64,000 nucleotides of DNA from Psychrobacter raelei (GCF_022631235.3 NZ_CP093310.2:2914001-2978000), one strand, 5' to 3'. Positions 10,692-20,011 are shown, counted from the first letter of the stretch. Notes: generated from the letters alone by a model not told the origin. Translations and numbers: made by a program.

Positions 10692-10736
10692 AGATAAAAA
10701 AATAGGGCATAACTGAAATTTCAGTTATGCCCTATT
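10692..10736 (-). terminator. Intrinsic terminator of ettA
   Basis: Positions 10701-10736 form a perfect 36-nt palindrome (18-bp arms, beginning AATAGGGCATAACTG). On the minus strand it is followed by a run of T. It lies just past the ettA stop codon. Confidence 0.9.
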
Positions 10737-10764
10737 ATTGTTTTATAGATGCCGACGTTTAACG

Positions 10765-12426
10765 TTAGCCGCTAATCTTCTTGTACTTCATACGCTTAGG
10801 ACCAGCATCATCACCTAAAGTCTTCTTGCGATACGCTTCGTACTCTGAATAGTTACCGTCATACCATACGGGACCTTCTGGCTCAAACGCCAAGATATGG
10901 GTTGCGATACGGTCAAGGAACCAGCGGTCATGCGATACGACCAATACGGTACCTGGGAATACTTGAATCGCGTCTTCTAGGGCACGTAAGGTTTCTACGT
11001 CCAAGTCGTTCGATGGCTCATCCAGTAAGATAACGTTGGCGCCCTGCTTTAGCGTTTTTGCTAATTGCAGACGGTTACGCTCACCACCAGACAGGTTACC
11101 TACCAGCTTTTGCTGATCTTGACCTTTGAAGTTAAAGCGGCCAATGTACGCACGGCTTGGGGTTTCATAGTCGCCTACTTTAATGATGTCTAAGCCGTCT
11201 GATACTTCTTCCCACACCGTTTTGTTATCATCAAGGTTATCACGAACCTGACCCACATAGGCCACGCTCACACTTTCACCTAAATCAACTGAACCCGTGT
11301 CTGGCTTATCAAGACCGGTCATCATGTTAAACAAAGTGGTCTTACCAGCACCGTTAGGGCCAATGATACCGACGATGGCCGCTGGTGGTACGTTAAAGCT
11401 TAGGTTTTCGTACAATAGACGATCACCGAAAGATTTTGAGATGTTATTCACCTCAATTACTTTGTTACCTAAACGAGGACCTGGTGGAATATAAATCTCT
11501 GAGGTCTCGTTACGCTGCTGGAATTCTTTTGAGTTTAGCTCTTCAAAGCGCTGGATACGAGACTTAGATTTGGCCTGTTGACCTTTTTGGTTTTTACGCA
11601 CCCACTCAAGCTCTTTTTTCAGTGCTTTAGCAAAAGACTCTTCTTGCTTCTGCTGTTCTTCTAGACGCTTGTTCTTCTGCTCTAGCCACTCAGTGTAGTT
11701 ACCTTCATAGGGATAGCCATAACCGCGGTCAAGCTCTAAAATCCACTCGGCCACGTTATCCAGGAAGTATCTATCGTGGGTAATGGCAACGATGGTACCA
11801 CTAAAGTTCTTCAAGAACTGCTCTAGCCACGCCACAGACTCTGCGTCCAAGTGGTTAGTCGGTTCATCAAGCAGTAACATGTCAGGGCGAGATAGCAACA
11901 GACGACACAGTGCCACACGGCGCTTTTCACCACCCGATAGTTTGCTTACATCGGCATCCCAAGGTGGCAGACGTAGTGCGTCGGCGGCTTTTTCAAGCTG
12001 GGTATTTAAGTTATGCGCATCCCAAGCCTGAATGATGTCTTCCATCTTACCTTGCTCTTCAGCCAGCTTATCGAAGTCGGCATCGGGGGCGGCATATTCT
12101 GCATAAATCTCATCCAGACGGGTCAGCGCATCTAACGCCTCACGCATACCATCTTCAACGTTACCGCGTACATCTTTGCTGTCATCTAGCTGTGGCTCTT
12201 GAGGCAGGTAACCAATCTTTGTACCGGGCTGCGCACGAGCTTCACCACTATAATCGGTGTCCACGCCAGCCATAATGCGTAGCAGTGTTGATTTACCCGC
12301 ACCGTTAATGCCTAAAACGCCAATTTTTGCGCCAGGAAAGAAAGACAAGCTAATGTCTTTTAGAATTTCACGTTTTGGCGGAACAAGTTTTGATACCTTG
12401 TTCATGGTATAAATATATTGTGCCAT
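10765..12426 (-). CDS. ettA: Energy-dependent translational throttle protein EttA (ABC-F ATPase)
   Basis: The protein has 553 residues, close to the usual EttA length of about 555. It has two ABC domains and no membrane segment. Domain 1 shows Walker A GINGAGKST at 39-47, signature LSGGEKRR near 163 and Walker B LLLDEPTNHLD with E188. Domain 2 shows GPNGAGKTT near 356, LSGGERNR near 445 and LLDEPSNDLD with E470. A charged linker (about 244-310) joins them, and an arm insertion is present in domain 1. Known EttA binds the ribosomal E site and gates the first elongation steps according to ATP/ADP level. The gene appears monocistronic, with its own terminator. Other ABC-F proteins are possible but the overall sequence fits EttA best. 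Confidence 0.96.
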   Translation of the reverse strand: MAQYIYTMNKVSKLVPPKREILKDISLSFFPGAKIGVLGINGAGKSTLLRIMAGVDTDYSGEARAQPGTKIGYLPQEPQLDDSKDVRGNVEDGMREALDALTRLDEIYAEYAAPDADFDKLAEEQGKMEDIIQAWDAHNLNTQLEKAADALRLPPWDADVSKLSGGEKRRVALCRLLLSRPDMLLLDEPTNHLDAESVAWLEQFLKNFSGTIVAITHDRYFLDNVAEWILELDRGYGYPYEGNYTEWLEQKNKRLEEQQKQEESFAKALKKELEWVRKNQKGQQAKSKSRIQRFEELNSKEFQQRNETSEIYIPPGPRLGNKVIEVNNISKSFGDRLLYENLSFNVPPAAIVGIIGPNGAGKTTLFNMMTGLDKPDTGSVDLGESVSVAYVGQVRDNLDDNKTVWEEVSDGLDIIKVGDYETPSRAYIGRFNFKGQDQQKLVGNLSGGERNRLQLAKTLKQGANVILLDEPSNDLDVETLRALEDAIQVFPGTVLVVSHDRWFLDRIATHILAFEPEGPVWYDGNYSEYEAYRKKTLGDDAGPKRMKYKKISG

Positions 12427-12841
12427 TAAGACTCCATTATCAGGGTTAGGTCTGATTAAAAATCAAATAAAAAAGCAATTAGAAATCGAATATACGGTTA
12501 AGCAGCATTATCGCATATTGGCCTACAGTTATCATCTTATGTTGTGGTTTTCCTGCTATTGTATGGCTTTTTCATAGCTATTATCAGCCTATTGCCACAA
12601 ACGGGGGCCTATTTACGTTATCACCCAAAAGCTATAACAATACACTGCATGAATTGTAGCGCTTTATGCTAAAGTAATCATTAAGAGTCAGCCCTTATCA
12701 TTTGGACATCTTACTTAGAGTTTGCGCTCTAAATACCCCCCAACACTTTAGTAATCTGTGAGTAATAAAACTTATAAATCGGTCTATTACTTATTTAAGG
12801 GCTTAACTGTTCTACCTTAACCATTTATTAGGGAGTCGTTT
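12427..12841. other. Intergenic region between divergent ettA and the GNAT-like gene
   Basis: These 415 bp must carry promoters in both directions. I see no clear pair of hexamers, no riboswitch and no open frame worth listing. GGGAG at about 12832-12836 is the ribosome site for the downstream gene. Confidence 0.5.
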
Positions 12842-13123
12842 ATGACACAAGCTATCGATATCACTCATAACACCGCTGAAAACCGTTTTGAAACCACAAT
12901 TGATGGTCATACAGGATTTATCAGCTATCAAGATCAAGGCGATGCCATTGTATATGACCACACTATCGTGCCATCAGAGCTTGGTGGTAAAGGCGTGGGG
13001 TCGGCGCTGGTGAAGCATGCCCTAGACTATGCCCGTACTGAGAACAAAAAAGTAGTGCCACAGTGCTCATTCGTAGCCTCCTATATTAACAAACATGAGG
13101 CGTACCAAGACCTGGTAAAATAG
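12842..13123 (+). CDS. Small GNAT-fold acetyltransferase-like protein
   Basis: A 93-residue protein of the short GNAT-like family (the NATD1 / YidJ-type 'Acetyltransf_CG' group). The visible core is YDHTIVPSELGGKGVGSALVKHAL (quoted in two parts: YDHTIVPSEL, then GGKGVGSALVKHAL), the acetyl-CoA pyrophosphate-binding turn with the G-x-G-x-G/A pattern near residues 50-57. VVPQCSFVASYI near residue 70 is the usual cysteine-containing strand of the family. The protein is about half the length of a classical GNAT, as expected for this family. The substrate is unknown. A GGGAG ribosome site precedes the ATG. The next gene (phhB) is 155 bp downstream, so co-transcription is possible but not evident. 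Confidence 0.85.
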   Translation: MTQAIDITHNTAENRFETTIDGHTGFISYQDQGDAIVYDHTIVPSELGGKGVGSALVKHALDYARTENKKVVPQCSFVASYINKHEAYQDLVK

Positions 13124-13278
13124 CCATAAAAACCAAGGTGGTTTATAAAAAAATATAAGCAATAATACACACTTAGGCATTACAATTCCCATAAAGCAAA
13201 TATAATATACTAGAGGCTGTTTTGCAGTGCTCTGGTGTATTATTATAGGGGTATCTTTGACTTATTTAGGAGGGCTTT

Positions 13279-13572
13279 ATGAGCCATCTCACCGACTCTC
13301 AAGTAGAGCTGCAATTGCAAGATTTAGAAGGCTGGGTTAAAGAAGGTAATGCTATCGTCAAGACCTTTATTTTCCATGATTTTGTCGAGGCGATGAGCTT
13401 TATGGTTCAAGCCGCTTTTCGCGCCCAAGAGCTCGAGCATCATCCTGAATGGACCAATATTTATAATGAGGTCCACGTGCGTTTGACTACCCATGACTTA
13501 AACGGTATTTCAAGCCATGATATTCGTCTGGCCAAGCGTATGGAGCAAATATTGCAGCAAAAAACCTTTTAA
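13279..13572 (+). CDS. phhB: Pterin-4a-carbinolamine dehydratase
   Basis: A 97-residue protein carrying the family signature HHPEW (about residues 53-57) and the later TTHDLNGIS segment with the second conserved histidine. The enzyme dehydrates 4a-hydroxytetrahydrobiopterin-type carbinolamines, recycling the pterin cofactor used by phenylalanine hydroxylase; some homologues also act as transcription cofactors. No phhA is visible next to it. AGGAGG lies just before the ATG. A strong terminator follows at 13622, so this gene ends its transcript. Confidence 0.93.
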   Translation: MSHLTDSQVELQLQDLEGWVKEGNAIVKTFIFHDFVEAMSFMVQAAFRAQELEHHPEWTNIYNEVHVRLTTHDLNGISSHDIRLAKRMEQILQQKTF

Positions 13573-13621
13573 TTTCACTGAGCAAAGCTCTTAGAGATTA
13601 ATGGTTTAACCCTCTGTTTGC

Positions 13622-13660
13622 ATAGGTAGCGGTTGCGTAATCAACAGCTACCTATTTTTT
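13622..13660 (+). terminator. Intrinsic terminator after phhB
   Basis: The stem ATAGGTAGC / GCTACCTAT, with an inner GTTG/CAAC stem, is followed by six T. It lies 50 bp after the phhB stop. Confidence 0.85.
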
Positions 13661-13693
13661 ATCACCCTCTTTTGATTGATAGGCTAATATTCT

Positions 13694-14407
13694 GTGGCAA
13701 ATTTTAAAACCCACCTTACTGGCGGCTTTGCAGTCAGTGGGGTTTTGGGCTTGATTACTTATAAAGCAGGCTTGGTAGATGCTCAGCAGTTCTTAATGTG
13801 TGTGTTGGCAGGCACGGTGGGCGGCCTGCTGCCTGATATCGACTCTGACAACTCCACGCCAATTAAAATGGGCTTTGACTTTGTGTCACTGGCGACTGCC
13901 TTTGCGTTGGTGATTCACTGGCGCAGTGAGCTGTCGCTGGTTTCAATGATACTGTTATGGCTGGCAGGCTATGGCTTTGTGCGCTATGGGGTTTTTGCTA
14001 TTTTCACCCGTTTGACGGTGCATCGCGGTATTATCCACTCGGTTCCTTATATGCTGGTATTGGCACTGGGGCTGACGTGTCTGAACTTTTATATCTTTGA
14101 TATACCCGCCATTATTAGCTGGTTTTATGGATCCTTTTTATTGTTAGGCTCACTGGTACATTTGGGCTTAGATGAAGCGTATAGCGTTGACTTATTAAAC
14201 CGTCGTCTGAAGCGCTCATCGGGTACAGCCATGAAGTTTTATCAAGACTCTCAGCGCTATTATTATCTGGGGCTATATACTATTTTATTGATATTTATTT
14301 TCATCTCCCCGCCTTTTGAGCCGTTTTTTGAAAAACTTACCGACCCCATCACTTGGTGGGTATTAAAAGATGAGATATTACCTCAGGTACTTATGCGTAA
14401 TATTTAG
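13694..14407 (+). CDS. YdjM-type membrane-bound metal-dependent hydrolase (LexA-regulated family)
   Basis: A 237-residue protein with a GTG start. The N-terminus shows FKTHLTGGF (His6/7 region), then GGLLPDIDSD near residue 43-52 and HRGIIHSVPY near residue 110. These histidine and aspartate motifs, between about five hydrophobic segments, define the YdjM family of inner-membrane putative metal-dependent hydrolases. The biochemical reaction is not known. Its stop codon overlaps the stop of the convergent DUF4105 gene by four bases, with no terminator between them. No LexA box was recognised upstream. Function beyond the family name is uncertain. Confidence 0.85.
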   Translation: MANFKTHLTGGFAVSGVLGLITYKAGLVDAQQFLMCVLAGTVGGLLPDIDSDNSTPIKMGFDFVSLATAFALVIHWRSELSLVSMILLWLAGYGFVRYGVFAIFTRLTVHRGIIHSVPYMLVLALGLTCLNFYIFDIPAIISWFYGSFLLLGSLVHLGLDEAYSVDLLNRRLKRSSGTAMKFYQDSQRYYYLGLYTILLIFIFISPPFEPFFEKLTDPITWWVLKDEILPQVLMRNI

Positions 14408-15600
14408 TCTGCCTTGGCCACTAAAGCTGGCTGCGGTATCTGTTGACGGATTTGCTTTGAGTAGCTGTCTGCGCTTTGATTGTTCTCAACGCTAAAGTGT
14501 GCCACCTTGGGATTGATATGCGCCGCTTTATACCATTGCTCAATACGCCAATTCTCTGTCTGCCTAGGCAATAGGTGTTGGTCATAAAGGTAATTTGGCA
14601 CATAGCCGGACATCAAGATGCGATAATCCCAAGGAAAGTCCCTACCATCAATGGCACGTGCCATATCAAATATGACCGTGGTACAGTTACGAATGAGAGT
14701 GTTATACCAGATGGGCTGCTGCTGTAGCTGCTTGACCTGCTGCAAATAGGCCTTAAACAGCGCTTGCATCTGCGCTTTGCTCATCCCCTCAATAGGCAAC
14801 AGATATACTTGCTCACCGCGTACATTGGTACGGGTATAAATAATATCGCGCTCTTCTGCGGCCACTACGGCCATTTCAAATTGTTTTACAAATCCGCCAA
14901 ACGCTGAGAATGACTCACTTTCTTCTTTACGTATTTCAATAGAGAAGCTCAGTGGCCGCTCATCTTCAAAGCGAAAACTTAGCAAAGTGTGCGCTATTTG
15001 CTCACCCATCCAGTACGAGTTGACAATATCTACCCCGCTCAGCTTGTCTAAATCTACCGTACGCTCGCTCCAGCGCTCGGTGGCGACTACTTCCTTTGTG
15101 TCATCGCTGGCCACTTTATAATAATAAGGCGCCTCAGGCTGCGGTAGAGGCTGAGTGCCTGTGCTTCGTACCCAATCAAAGTTACGCACATTATGCAAGG
15201 TAATCAGATTGGGGTTTTGGGGATCTTGGGTAAACTGTAGCACTTGACTCACCTCTGGCATCCAGTGTCTATCCTGCTTAGGTGGCAACCAAACAAACCA
15301 CATCAAAAGCATCAGCCACAGCGTCCACAGTAGAGCCAGCTGTTTTTGCCAGTGCAGCGCTTGCTGCCAATACGACTTTAAAGTTAACCCAACGCCCACA
15401 CCAAGCACCAGCAGTATAATTACTCGCAGACCCCCTAGGGGCACCAAATGTATCCACAGCACCAAGCCTGCCCATAATGCAGCCAGTAGCACCGCCAGAG
15501 TTACGCCTGCTTTTATGAGCGGTGAAATACGTGCCTGCGGGGGCTTAACCACAAGCTGTTTGGTCAGATTAGCAGTATGAGAGGGGTTGATTTTGGTCAT
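14404..15600 (-). CDS. DUF4105 / Lnb N-terminal-domain membrane protein
   Basis: A 398-residue protein. Three hydrophobic segments (about 28-50, 58-76 and 86-105) are followed by a large domain expected in the periplasm. This domain has RNFDW near 139, the conserved histidine H204 in QIAHTLLSF, and LIRNCTTVIFD with C306, the Cys/His pattern of the DUF4105 (Lnb N-terminal) fold, a papain-like family proposed to act as thiol hydrolases or acyltransferases. In Lnb-type proteins this domain assists lacto-N-biosidase; in Proteobacteria the role is unknown. The gene is divergent from corC and converges with the YdjM-like gene. The start at 15600 is an ATG with a GGGAGGC-like upstream sequence on the opposite orientation unclear, so the start is moderately certain. 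Confidence 0.83.
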   Translation of the reverse strand: MTKINPSHTANLTKQLVVKPPQARISPLIKAGVTLAVLLAALWAGLVLWIHLVPLGGLRVIILLVLGVGVGLTLKSYWQQALHWQKQLALLWTLWLMLLMWFVWLPPKQDRHWMPEVSQVLQFTQDPQNPNLITLHNVRNFDWVRSTGTQPLPQPEAPYYYKVASDDTKEVVATERWSERTVDLDKLSGVDIVNSYWMGEQIAHTLLSFRFEDERPLSFSIEIRKEESESFSAFGGFVKQFEMAVVAAEERDIIYTRTNVRGEQVYLLPIEGMSKAQMQALFKAYLQQVKQLQQQPIWYNTLIRNCTTVIFDMARAIDGRDFPWDYRILMSGYVPNYLYDQHLLPRQTENWRIEQWYKAAHINPKVAHFSVENNQSADSYSKQIRQQIPQPALVAKAD

Positions 15601-15783
15601 AAGTGGGAGGCGTCCAAAGGCTAGGTTTGCCGTAAGTTTATTTTAGTGTCCGTAACTTAGCAAATAAGCTCACAGGGATAATACAAAATAGACGAGAAAA
15701 TAGTAGCCTTGGGCGTTGAATATAAATGCACCTTGGGATAAAGTGAGAGCAACTAAATAACCATACGAGGTGATACTCCCCCC

Positions 15784-16674
15784 ATGTCTGATGACAATTC
15801 TGGCACAACCAGCTGGTCCATGCGCGGCTTAAAGCGCTGGCTTCATACTGCCCCCGAAACCCGGGACGAGCTGATAAAATTGGTCCAAAACTCACGCCAG
15901 TTTTTAGAAGCCGATACCGTAGATATGCTGGAAGGGGTGCTTGACCTACCCGCCACGCAAGTTCGTGAGATTATGACCCCGCGTCCTCAAGTCGAGGGAG
16001 TTCGTGAACATGATACCCTAGGCGATATTATGGACATGATCATGGAGACCAGTCATTCACGCTATCCGGTGTTTGACAGTCAAGATGATGATGCCGTCAT
16101 TGGTATCTTATTGGCCAAAGACCTAATTCCTTTGCTGGTCAACATGATTCGTCAAGATGAAGATGCAGATACTTCTTTTCGCCTAAAGTCATTGATCCGT
16201 CAACCTTTATATATCAGCGAAACCGCACGCTCTGACACGCTGTTGCGCTCACTACAGCGTACTCAAGTGCACATGGCTGTTGTGGTCGATGAGTTTGGTA
16301 ACATGGTGGGCGTGGTCACGATGGAGGACTTGCTCGAAGAAATCGTCGGTGACATTGTTGATGAGCACGATGACTTTGAAGAAGACAGTGACATCAATAA
16401 CATCATTCCTCACCCCGAAAAACCCAATACTTGGATTGTTCAGGCCTCAACCCTCATTGAAGACTGCAATGAAGAGCTAAATGCTAATTTTGATGACACC
16501 GACGTTGATACCATGGGCGGGCTAGTCATGCAGGAGCTGGGCTATGTGGGCGACTTAGAAGGTGAAAGCGTGACTACTCAAGGCTGGCACATCTCCATCA
16601 TTGATGTGGAAGGACGCTTTATCAAACTGCTTGAATTAACCCCCGTGGCTGAAGACTTATACAATGAGGACTAG
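15784..16674 (+). CDS. corC: CorC/YbeX family CBS-domain protein
   Basis: A 296-residue cytoplasmic protein, close to E. coli CorC (292). The sequence VREIMTPRPQVEGV opens the first CBS domain (about 60-125). A second CBS domain covers about 135-190 and contains VVDEFGNMVGVVTMEDLLEEIVGDI. A CorC_HlyC transporter-associated domain occupies about 210-285. The family is linked to Mg/Co efflux and, more recently, to ribosome maturation; it lacks the membrane DUF21 domain of its paralogues. The next gene starts inside the last 11 bases, pointing to translational coupling with the patatin-like lipoprotein. In many gammaproteobacteria the neighbours are ybeY/ybeZ/lnt, which are absent here. Confidence 0.92.
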   Translation: MSDDNSGTTSWSMRGLKRWLHTAPETRDELIKLVQNSRQFLEADTVDMLEGVLDLPATQVREIMTPRPQVEGVREHDTLGDIMDMIMETSHSRYPVFDSQDDDAVIGILLAKDLIPLLVNMIRQDEDADTSFRLKSLIRQPLYISETARSDTLLRSLQRTQVHMAVVVDEFGNMVGVVTMEDLLEEIVGDIVDEHDDFEEDSDINNIIPHPEKPNTWIVQASTLIEDCNEELNANFDDTDVDTMGGLVMQELGYVGDLEGESVTTQGWHISIIDVEGRFIKLLELTPVAEDLYNED

Positions 16675-17704
16675 AGCTGGCTTGCCTTTTAATGGCCAAA
16701 AGACCGGCTTAACCTGTGTAGCGGTCATGGCCTCTACGCTGCTGTTGAGCGCTTGTCATACCTCATCTGTCGCTTCTGGCAAATCTGGCCAACATGTAGC
16801 GACGTCTACTGCCTCTGCCCCAACCATCGCTTTGGTATTAGGTGGCGGCGGCGCTAAGGGATTTGCTCATGTAGGTGTGATTAAAGCTTTGGAGGCCAAT
16901 AACATTCACCCAAACTTGGTGGTAGGCACCAGCGTCGGTAGCTTTGTGGGCAGTCTTTATGCCAGTGGTAAATCTGCTGCCGAACTTGAGCGCATTGCCC
17001 GCACTACTGCAGACAGCGAGCTGACCGACTTTACCTTAGCTTATCAAGGTATCATCGAGGGCAACAAGCTGCGTGATTTTGTCAATCTACAGGTCAATAA
17101 TCAGCCCATTGAAGCCTTTCCCATTCGCTTTGGCGCAGTGGCGGCTGAAAAGCACAGCTTAGCTAAGACCGCATTTACCCAAGGTGAAGCTGGACTTGCT
17201 GTACAGGCCTCAAGTAGTGTCCCTAATGTATTTATTGCTCCCCGTATTCCTGATCCTAAGACGTCAGGCATCGTGGGTAAAAAATATATCGACGGCGGGG
17301 TGGTCAGTATCGTACCCGTGGATAGCGCCAAAGCACTGGGTGCAGATATTGTAATTGCGGTGGATCTACAAATAAATAAAAATAAAAACACCTCTCCATC
17401 GGGTATCAAAGATGCCAACCGCAGTCTGTGGTCATTAATTGAACAAGGCTATAATAGCTATCTTAATAGCAGTGCTAAAGACTCAGCCACTCAAGCTTAC
17501 CGTCAACACTATGCGGCGATTAATGAGGCAGAAATAGGCCGTGCTGATGTGGTCATTCGCCCTGATGTAGCGACTATCAGTGCCATTACCACCTTAGATC
17601 GCGAAAAAGCCATTGCTGCTGGCGCTGCTGCCACCGAGCAAAACTTGCCAGCCATCCGCGCAGCGATTGCTAAGGCTCACGTGCAATATCGGCTCAATAA
17701 TTGA
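16664..17704 (+). CDS. Patatin-like phospholipase lipoprotein (RssA/YchK-like)
   Basis: A 346-residue protein. A hydrophobic N-terminus ends in LLSAC with the lipid-modified cysteine at residue 31, so it should be an outer-membrane or periplasmic lipoprotein. The patatin fold is clear: oxyanion loop GGGGAKGFAHVG (60-71), nucleophile elbow GTSVG with S90, and catalytic aspartate in IDGG (D210). It is expected to hydrolyse acyl esters or phospholipids; the true substrate is unknown. The start overlaps the end of corC by 11 bp, suggesting one transcript. A terminator follows 40 bp after the stop. The fused lipobox separates it from plain cytosolic RssA. Confidence 0.9.
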   Translation: MRTRAGLPFNGQKTGLTCVAVMASTLLLSACHTSSVASGKSGQHVATSTASAPTIALVLGGGGAKGFAHVGVIKALEANNIHPNLVVGTSVGSFVGSLYASGKSAAELERIARTTADSELTDFTLAYQGIIEGNKLRDFVNLQVNNQPIEAFPIRFGAVAAEKHSLAKTAFTQGEAGLAVQASSSVPNVFIAPRIPDPKTSGIVGKKYIDGGVVSIVPVDSAKALGADIVIAVDLQINKNKNTSPSGIKDANRSLWSLIEQGYNSYLNSSAKDSATQAYRQHYAAINEAEIGRADVVIRPDVATISAITTLDREKAIAAGAAATEQNLPAIRAAIAKAHVQYRLNN

Positions 17705-17743
17705 CACGCAATCTTTGCCATTGAATAAGCCCAAATTGAAAAA

Positions 17744-17774
17744 CCCACTATCATATTGATAGTGGGCTTTTTTT
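17744..17774. terminator. Bidirectional terminator between the patatin-like gene and the convergent secreted-protein gene
   Basis: The stem CCCACTATC / GATAGTGGG has a five-base loop. On the plus strand it is followed by CTTTTTTTT, and on the minus strand by GTTTTTC. It serves both converging genes. Confidence 0.88.
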
Positions 17775-17790
17775 ATACAATAAACTGTGT

Positions 17791-18363
17791 TTATTTTACG
17801 ATGGCGCGATATTTAACCACCGCAGTTTCATTAATACCCAAGCCTTCTATGGTCCAGCGTAAGTTCTTATAGTACTCAAGTGGCACATCTTGCATTTGGC
17901 CATTAATACTACCACGCAGTGGCATATGACTAAAGTTGGTGCCATCGATACTGGCAGAGGCTGTATCGGGTGATACTTGACCGACGAGCTTCACCTCTTC
18001 TGGAATAGTCATGGTCACATCCATTTTACGCATACGGTCTTTACCGGTGTTGGTAAAATAGCTGTGGTACTCAATCACATTGCCTTTTTGTAGGCGAGTA
18101 TTGGCATCAATAGGCTTCAAAGTAGGCTGACCTTGAGCATCCACACTAACTAAGGCGGCCACAGTCTTAGACACAACTTGATTGGCCTGGGTAGCTTGCA
18201 TGGCGGCGGCATTGGCTTGATTGCTTGGGCTGCTCATTTCAGGCTCTGGTGTGGGTAACATAGCTTGAGCGCTTACGCTACCTGCCAATAGCATTGAGCC
18301 AATGGCCATACTGCCGGCAAGCTTTGTGACCAATTTAGAGGAAGTTGATGCATAAAATTTCAT
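17791..18363 (-). CDS. Secreted protein with a DUF11-like surface repeat fold
   Basis: I chose the ATG at 18363 (190 residues, MKFYASTSSK) because AAAGGAT lies 10-15 bases upstream; an upstream TTG at 18399 in the same frame has no ribosome site. Residues 1-33 form a signal peptide ending SVSAQA. A low-complexity A/Q/N/P-rich stretch follows (about 35-65). The remainder contains NVIEYHSYFTNTG and MTIPEEVKLVG, the pattern 'x-Y-x-x-x-x-N-T-G ... D-x-x-I-P' of DUF11-type beta-sandwich domains found in cell-surface proteins. It should be exported to the periplasm or outside. No enzyme motif is visible and the function is unknown. It appears monocistronic. Confidence 0.8.
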   Translation of the reverse strand: MKFYASTSSKLVTKLAGSMAIGSMLLAGSVSAQAMLPTPEPEMSSPSNQANAAAMQATQANQVVSKTVAALVSVDAQGQPTLKPIDANTRLQKGNVIEYHSYFTNTGKDRMRKMDVTMTIPEEVKLVGQVSPDTASASIDGTNFSHMPLRGSINGQMQDVPLEYYKNLRWTIEGLGINETAVVKYRAIVK

Positions 18364-18661
18364 AAAATACGTATCCTTTTGAAGTGGGGTGATAAACAAG
18401 GGTTAAATAAAGTCAGCCATTAGGTAGTAAGCGCCGCAGTGTCTTTGCTGTTGTTATTATCTTTATGATTTAAAAATACTGCAAACTTACAGTATAAGGA
18501 CATAAATCGATAGTATGCGACAAATTCACGTAATTATCTGTATTAAGTCAGTTGCCTCAGTCTTACACCTAAAATAAAGATAGCCCAAGTTGGCATTTTT
18601 TGCTATCGTAAAAGCGTTTATTTCATTCCCTTATGCCTTAAGCCTATTGTGATATTTTCAT

Positions 18662-19984
18662 ATGATTGATACTGCTATGCCAAAAATAACGCCAGACTAT
18701 GTTCATTGGTTTCGAAACTCAGCTCCTTATATCAATACCCATAGAGGCAAAACGTTCGTCATTATGTTTGGCGGCGAAGCTGTAAACCATCCTAATTTTA
18801 GCAATCTTATTCATGACTTTGCGTTACTGCACAGTCTAGGTATTAACTTAGTCTTAGTGCATGGTGCACGGCCCCAGATTGAGAAGAACTTAGATAAATT
18901 GGGTATAGACTCTCCACTACATAAAGACATTCGAGTCACGCCGCGCGAAGCCATGCCCGCCATTTTAGAAGCTGTGGGTGCGATTCGCTTACAGATCGAA
19001 GCTCAGCTTTCGATGGGCCTTGCCAACTCCCCCATGTATGGCTCACGCATCGATGCTGTCTCAGGCAACTTCGTTACTGCCAGACCTTATGGTGTCCGTG
19101 ATGGCGTTGATTATCAAATGACCGGCGAAGTGCGCTCCATTGATGTTGAAGCCATCAAAAACAATCTTATTCACAATCATATCGTCATCCTAGGCTCAAT
19201 GGGCTACTCGGCCACCGGCGAAGTATTTAACTTACTTGGAGAAGATGTGGCGCTTAAAGCGGCCGTTGCACTCAATGCCGATAAGCTGATTTTCTTAGGT
19301 AATGAGACGGGAATTAATGAAGAGGGTCGTTTGCTACACGCTATGATCCCTAATGAAGTGGACCGCTTCTTACGTGATCGTGACTTGGACCGTGAGATTT
19401 ATTACTTCTTATACTGCGCCGCTCAAGCTTGTCGTGCCGGTATCCACCGTACACACATCATCTCGTATGCTGAAGATGGGGCACTGCTAGAGGAGCTGTT
19501 TACTCGTGATGGCTCAGGCACACTCATTAGCCATGACCCTTATGAAGAGATTCGCCGTGCCACCATTGATGATGTGGTAGGCTTAATTGAGCTGCTCTCC
19601 CCTCTTGAGGAACAAGGCATTTTAGTCCAGCGTTCACGTGAGCGCTTAGAGCAGGAGATTGAGCTGTATAGTGTGATCGAGCGCGATGGTATGATCTTGG
19701 GCTGCGCAGCCTTGCATCCCTTAGATGACGAGTCAGCAGAAGTGGCGTCCATTGCCATTCACCCAGATTATCGTAATGGCAGTCGTGGTGCAGATTTGCT
19801 CGCCTTTTTAGAGCAGCAAGCTCGCAGTCATGGTCTGCACAACCTATTTGCGTTGACCACCCGTACCGCACACTGGTTTGTGGAGCAAGGTTTTATCGAA
19901 GTGAGCGCAGATCAATTGCCTGAGCCACGCCGCACCGCCTATCACAATGGTCGTAATTCAAAAGTATTCCAAAAAAGACTGTAG
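18662..19984 (+). CDS. argA: N-acetylglutamate synthase (amino-acid acetyltransferase)
   Basis: A 440-residue protein, against 443 in E. coli ArgA. The N-terminal amino-acid-kinase domain (about 1-280) shows FVIMFGGEAV near 32 and LVLVHGARPQIE near 62, the classical but non-catalytic arginine-binding fold. The C-terminal GNAT domain (about 295-440) shows EVASIAIHPDYRNGSRGADLL, quoted in part as IAIHPDYRNGSRG, the acetyl-CoA site. It catalyses the first step of arginine synthesis, acetyl-CoA plus glutamate to N-acetylglutamate, and is usually inhibited by arginine. It is transcribed alone, between a 298-bp upstream spacer and a bidirectional terminator. argH lies 34 kb away in the same window. 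Confidence 0.96.
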   Translation: MIDTAMPKITPDYVHWFRNSAPYINTHRGKTFVIMFGGEAVNHPNFSNLIHDFALLHSLGINLVLVHGARPQIEKNLDKLGIDSPLHKDIRVTPREAMPAILEAVGAIRLQIEAQLSMGLANSPMYGSRIDAVSGNFVTARPYGVRDGVDYQMTGEVRSIDVEAIKNNLIHNHIVILGSMGYSATGEVFNLLGEDVALKAAVALNADKLIFLGNETGINEEGRLLHAMIPNEVDRFLRDRDLDREIYYFLYCAAQACRAGIHRTHIISYAEDGALLEELFTRDGSGTLISHDPYEEIRRATIDDVVGLIELLSPLEEQGILVQRSRERLEQEIELYSVIERDGMILGCAALHPLDDESAEVASIAIHPDYRNGSRGADLLAFLEQQARSHGLHNLFALTTRTAHWFVEQGFIEVSADQLPEPRRTAYHNGRNSKVFQKRL

Positions 19985-20011
19985 CACTATTTTGCTACGA
20001 CTGTAGACCAT

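Larger units (their letters stand above)
9814..10764. other. AT-rich intergenic region between the adhesin and ettA
   Basis: These 951 bp hold no open frame that I can support. They contain the presumed adhesin promoter near 9908-9936 and the ettA terminator at 10692-10736. The rest is very AT-rich with no recognisable motif. Its length and composition fit a regulatory region for a surface protein, but I see no operator. Confidence 0.6.
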
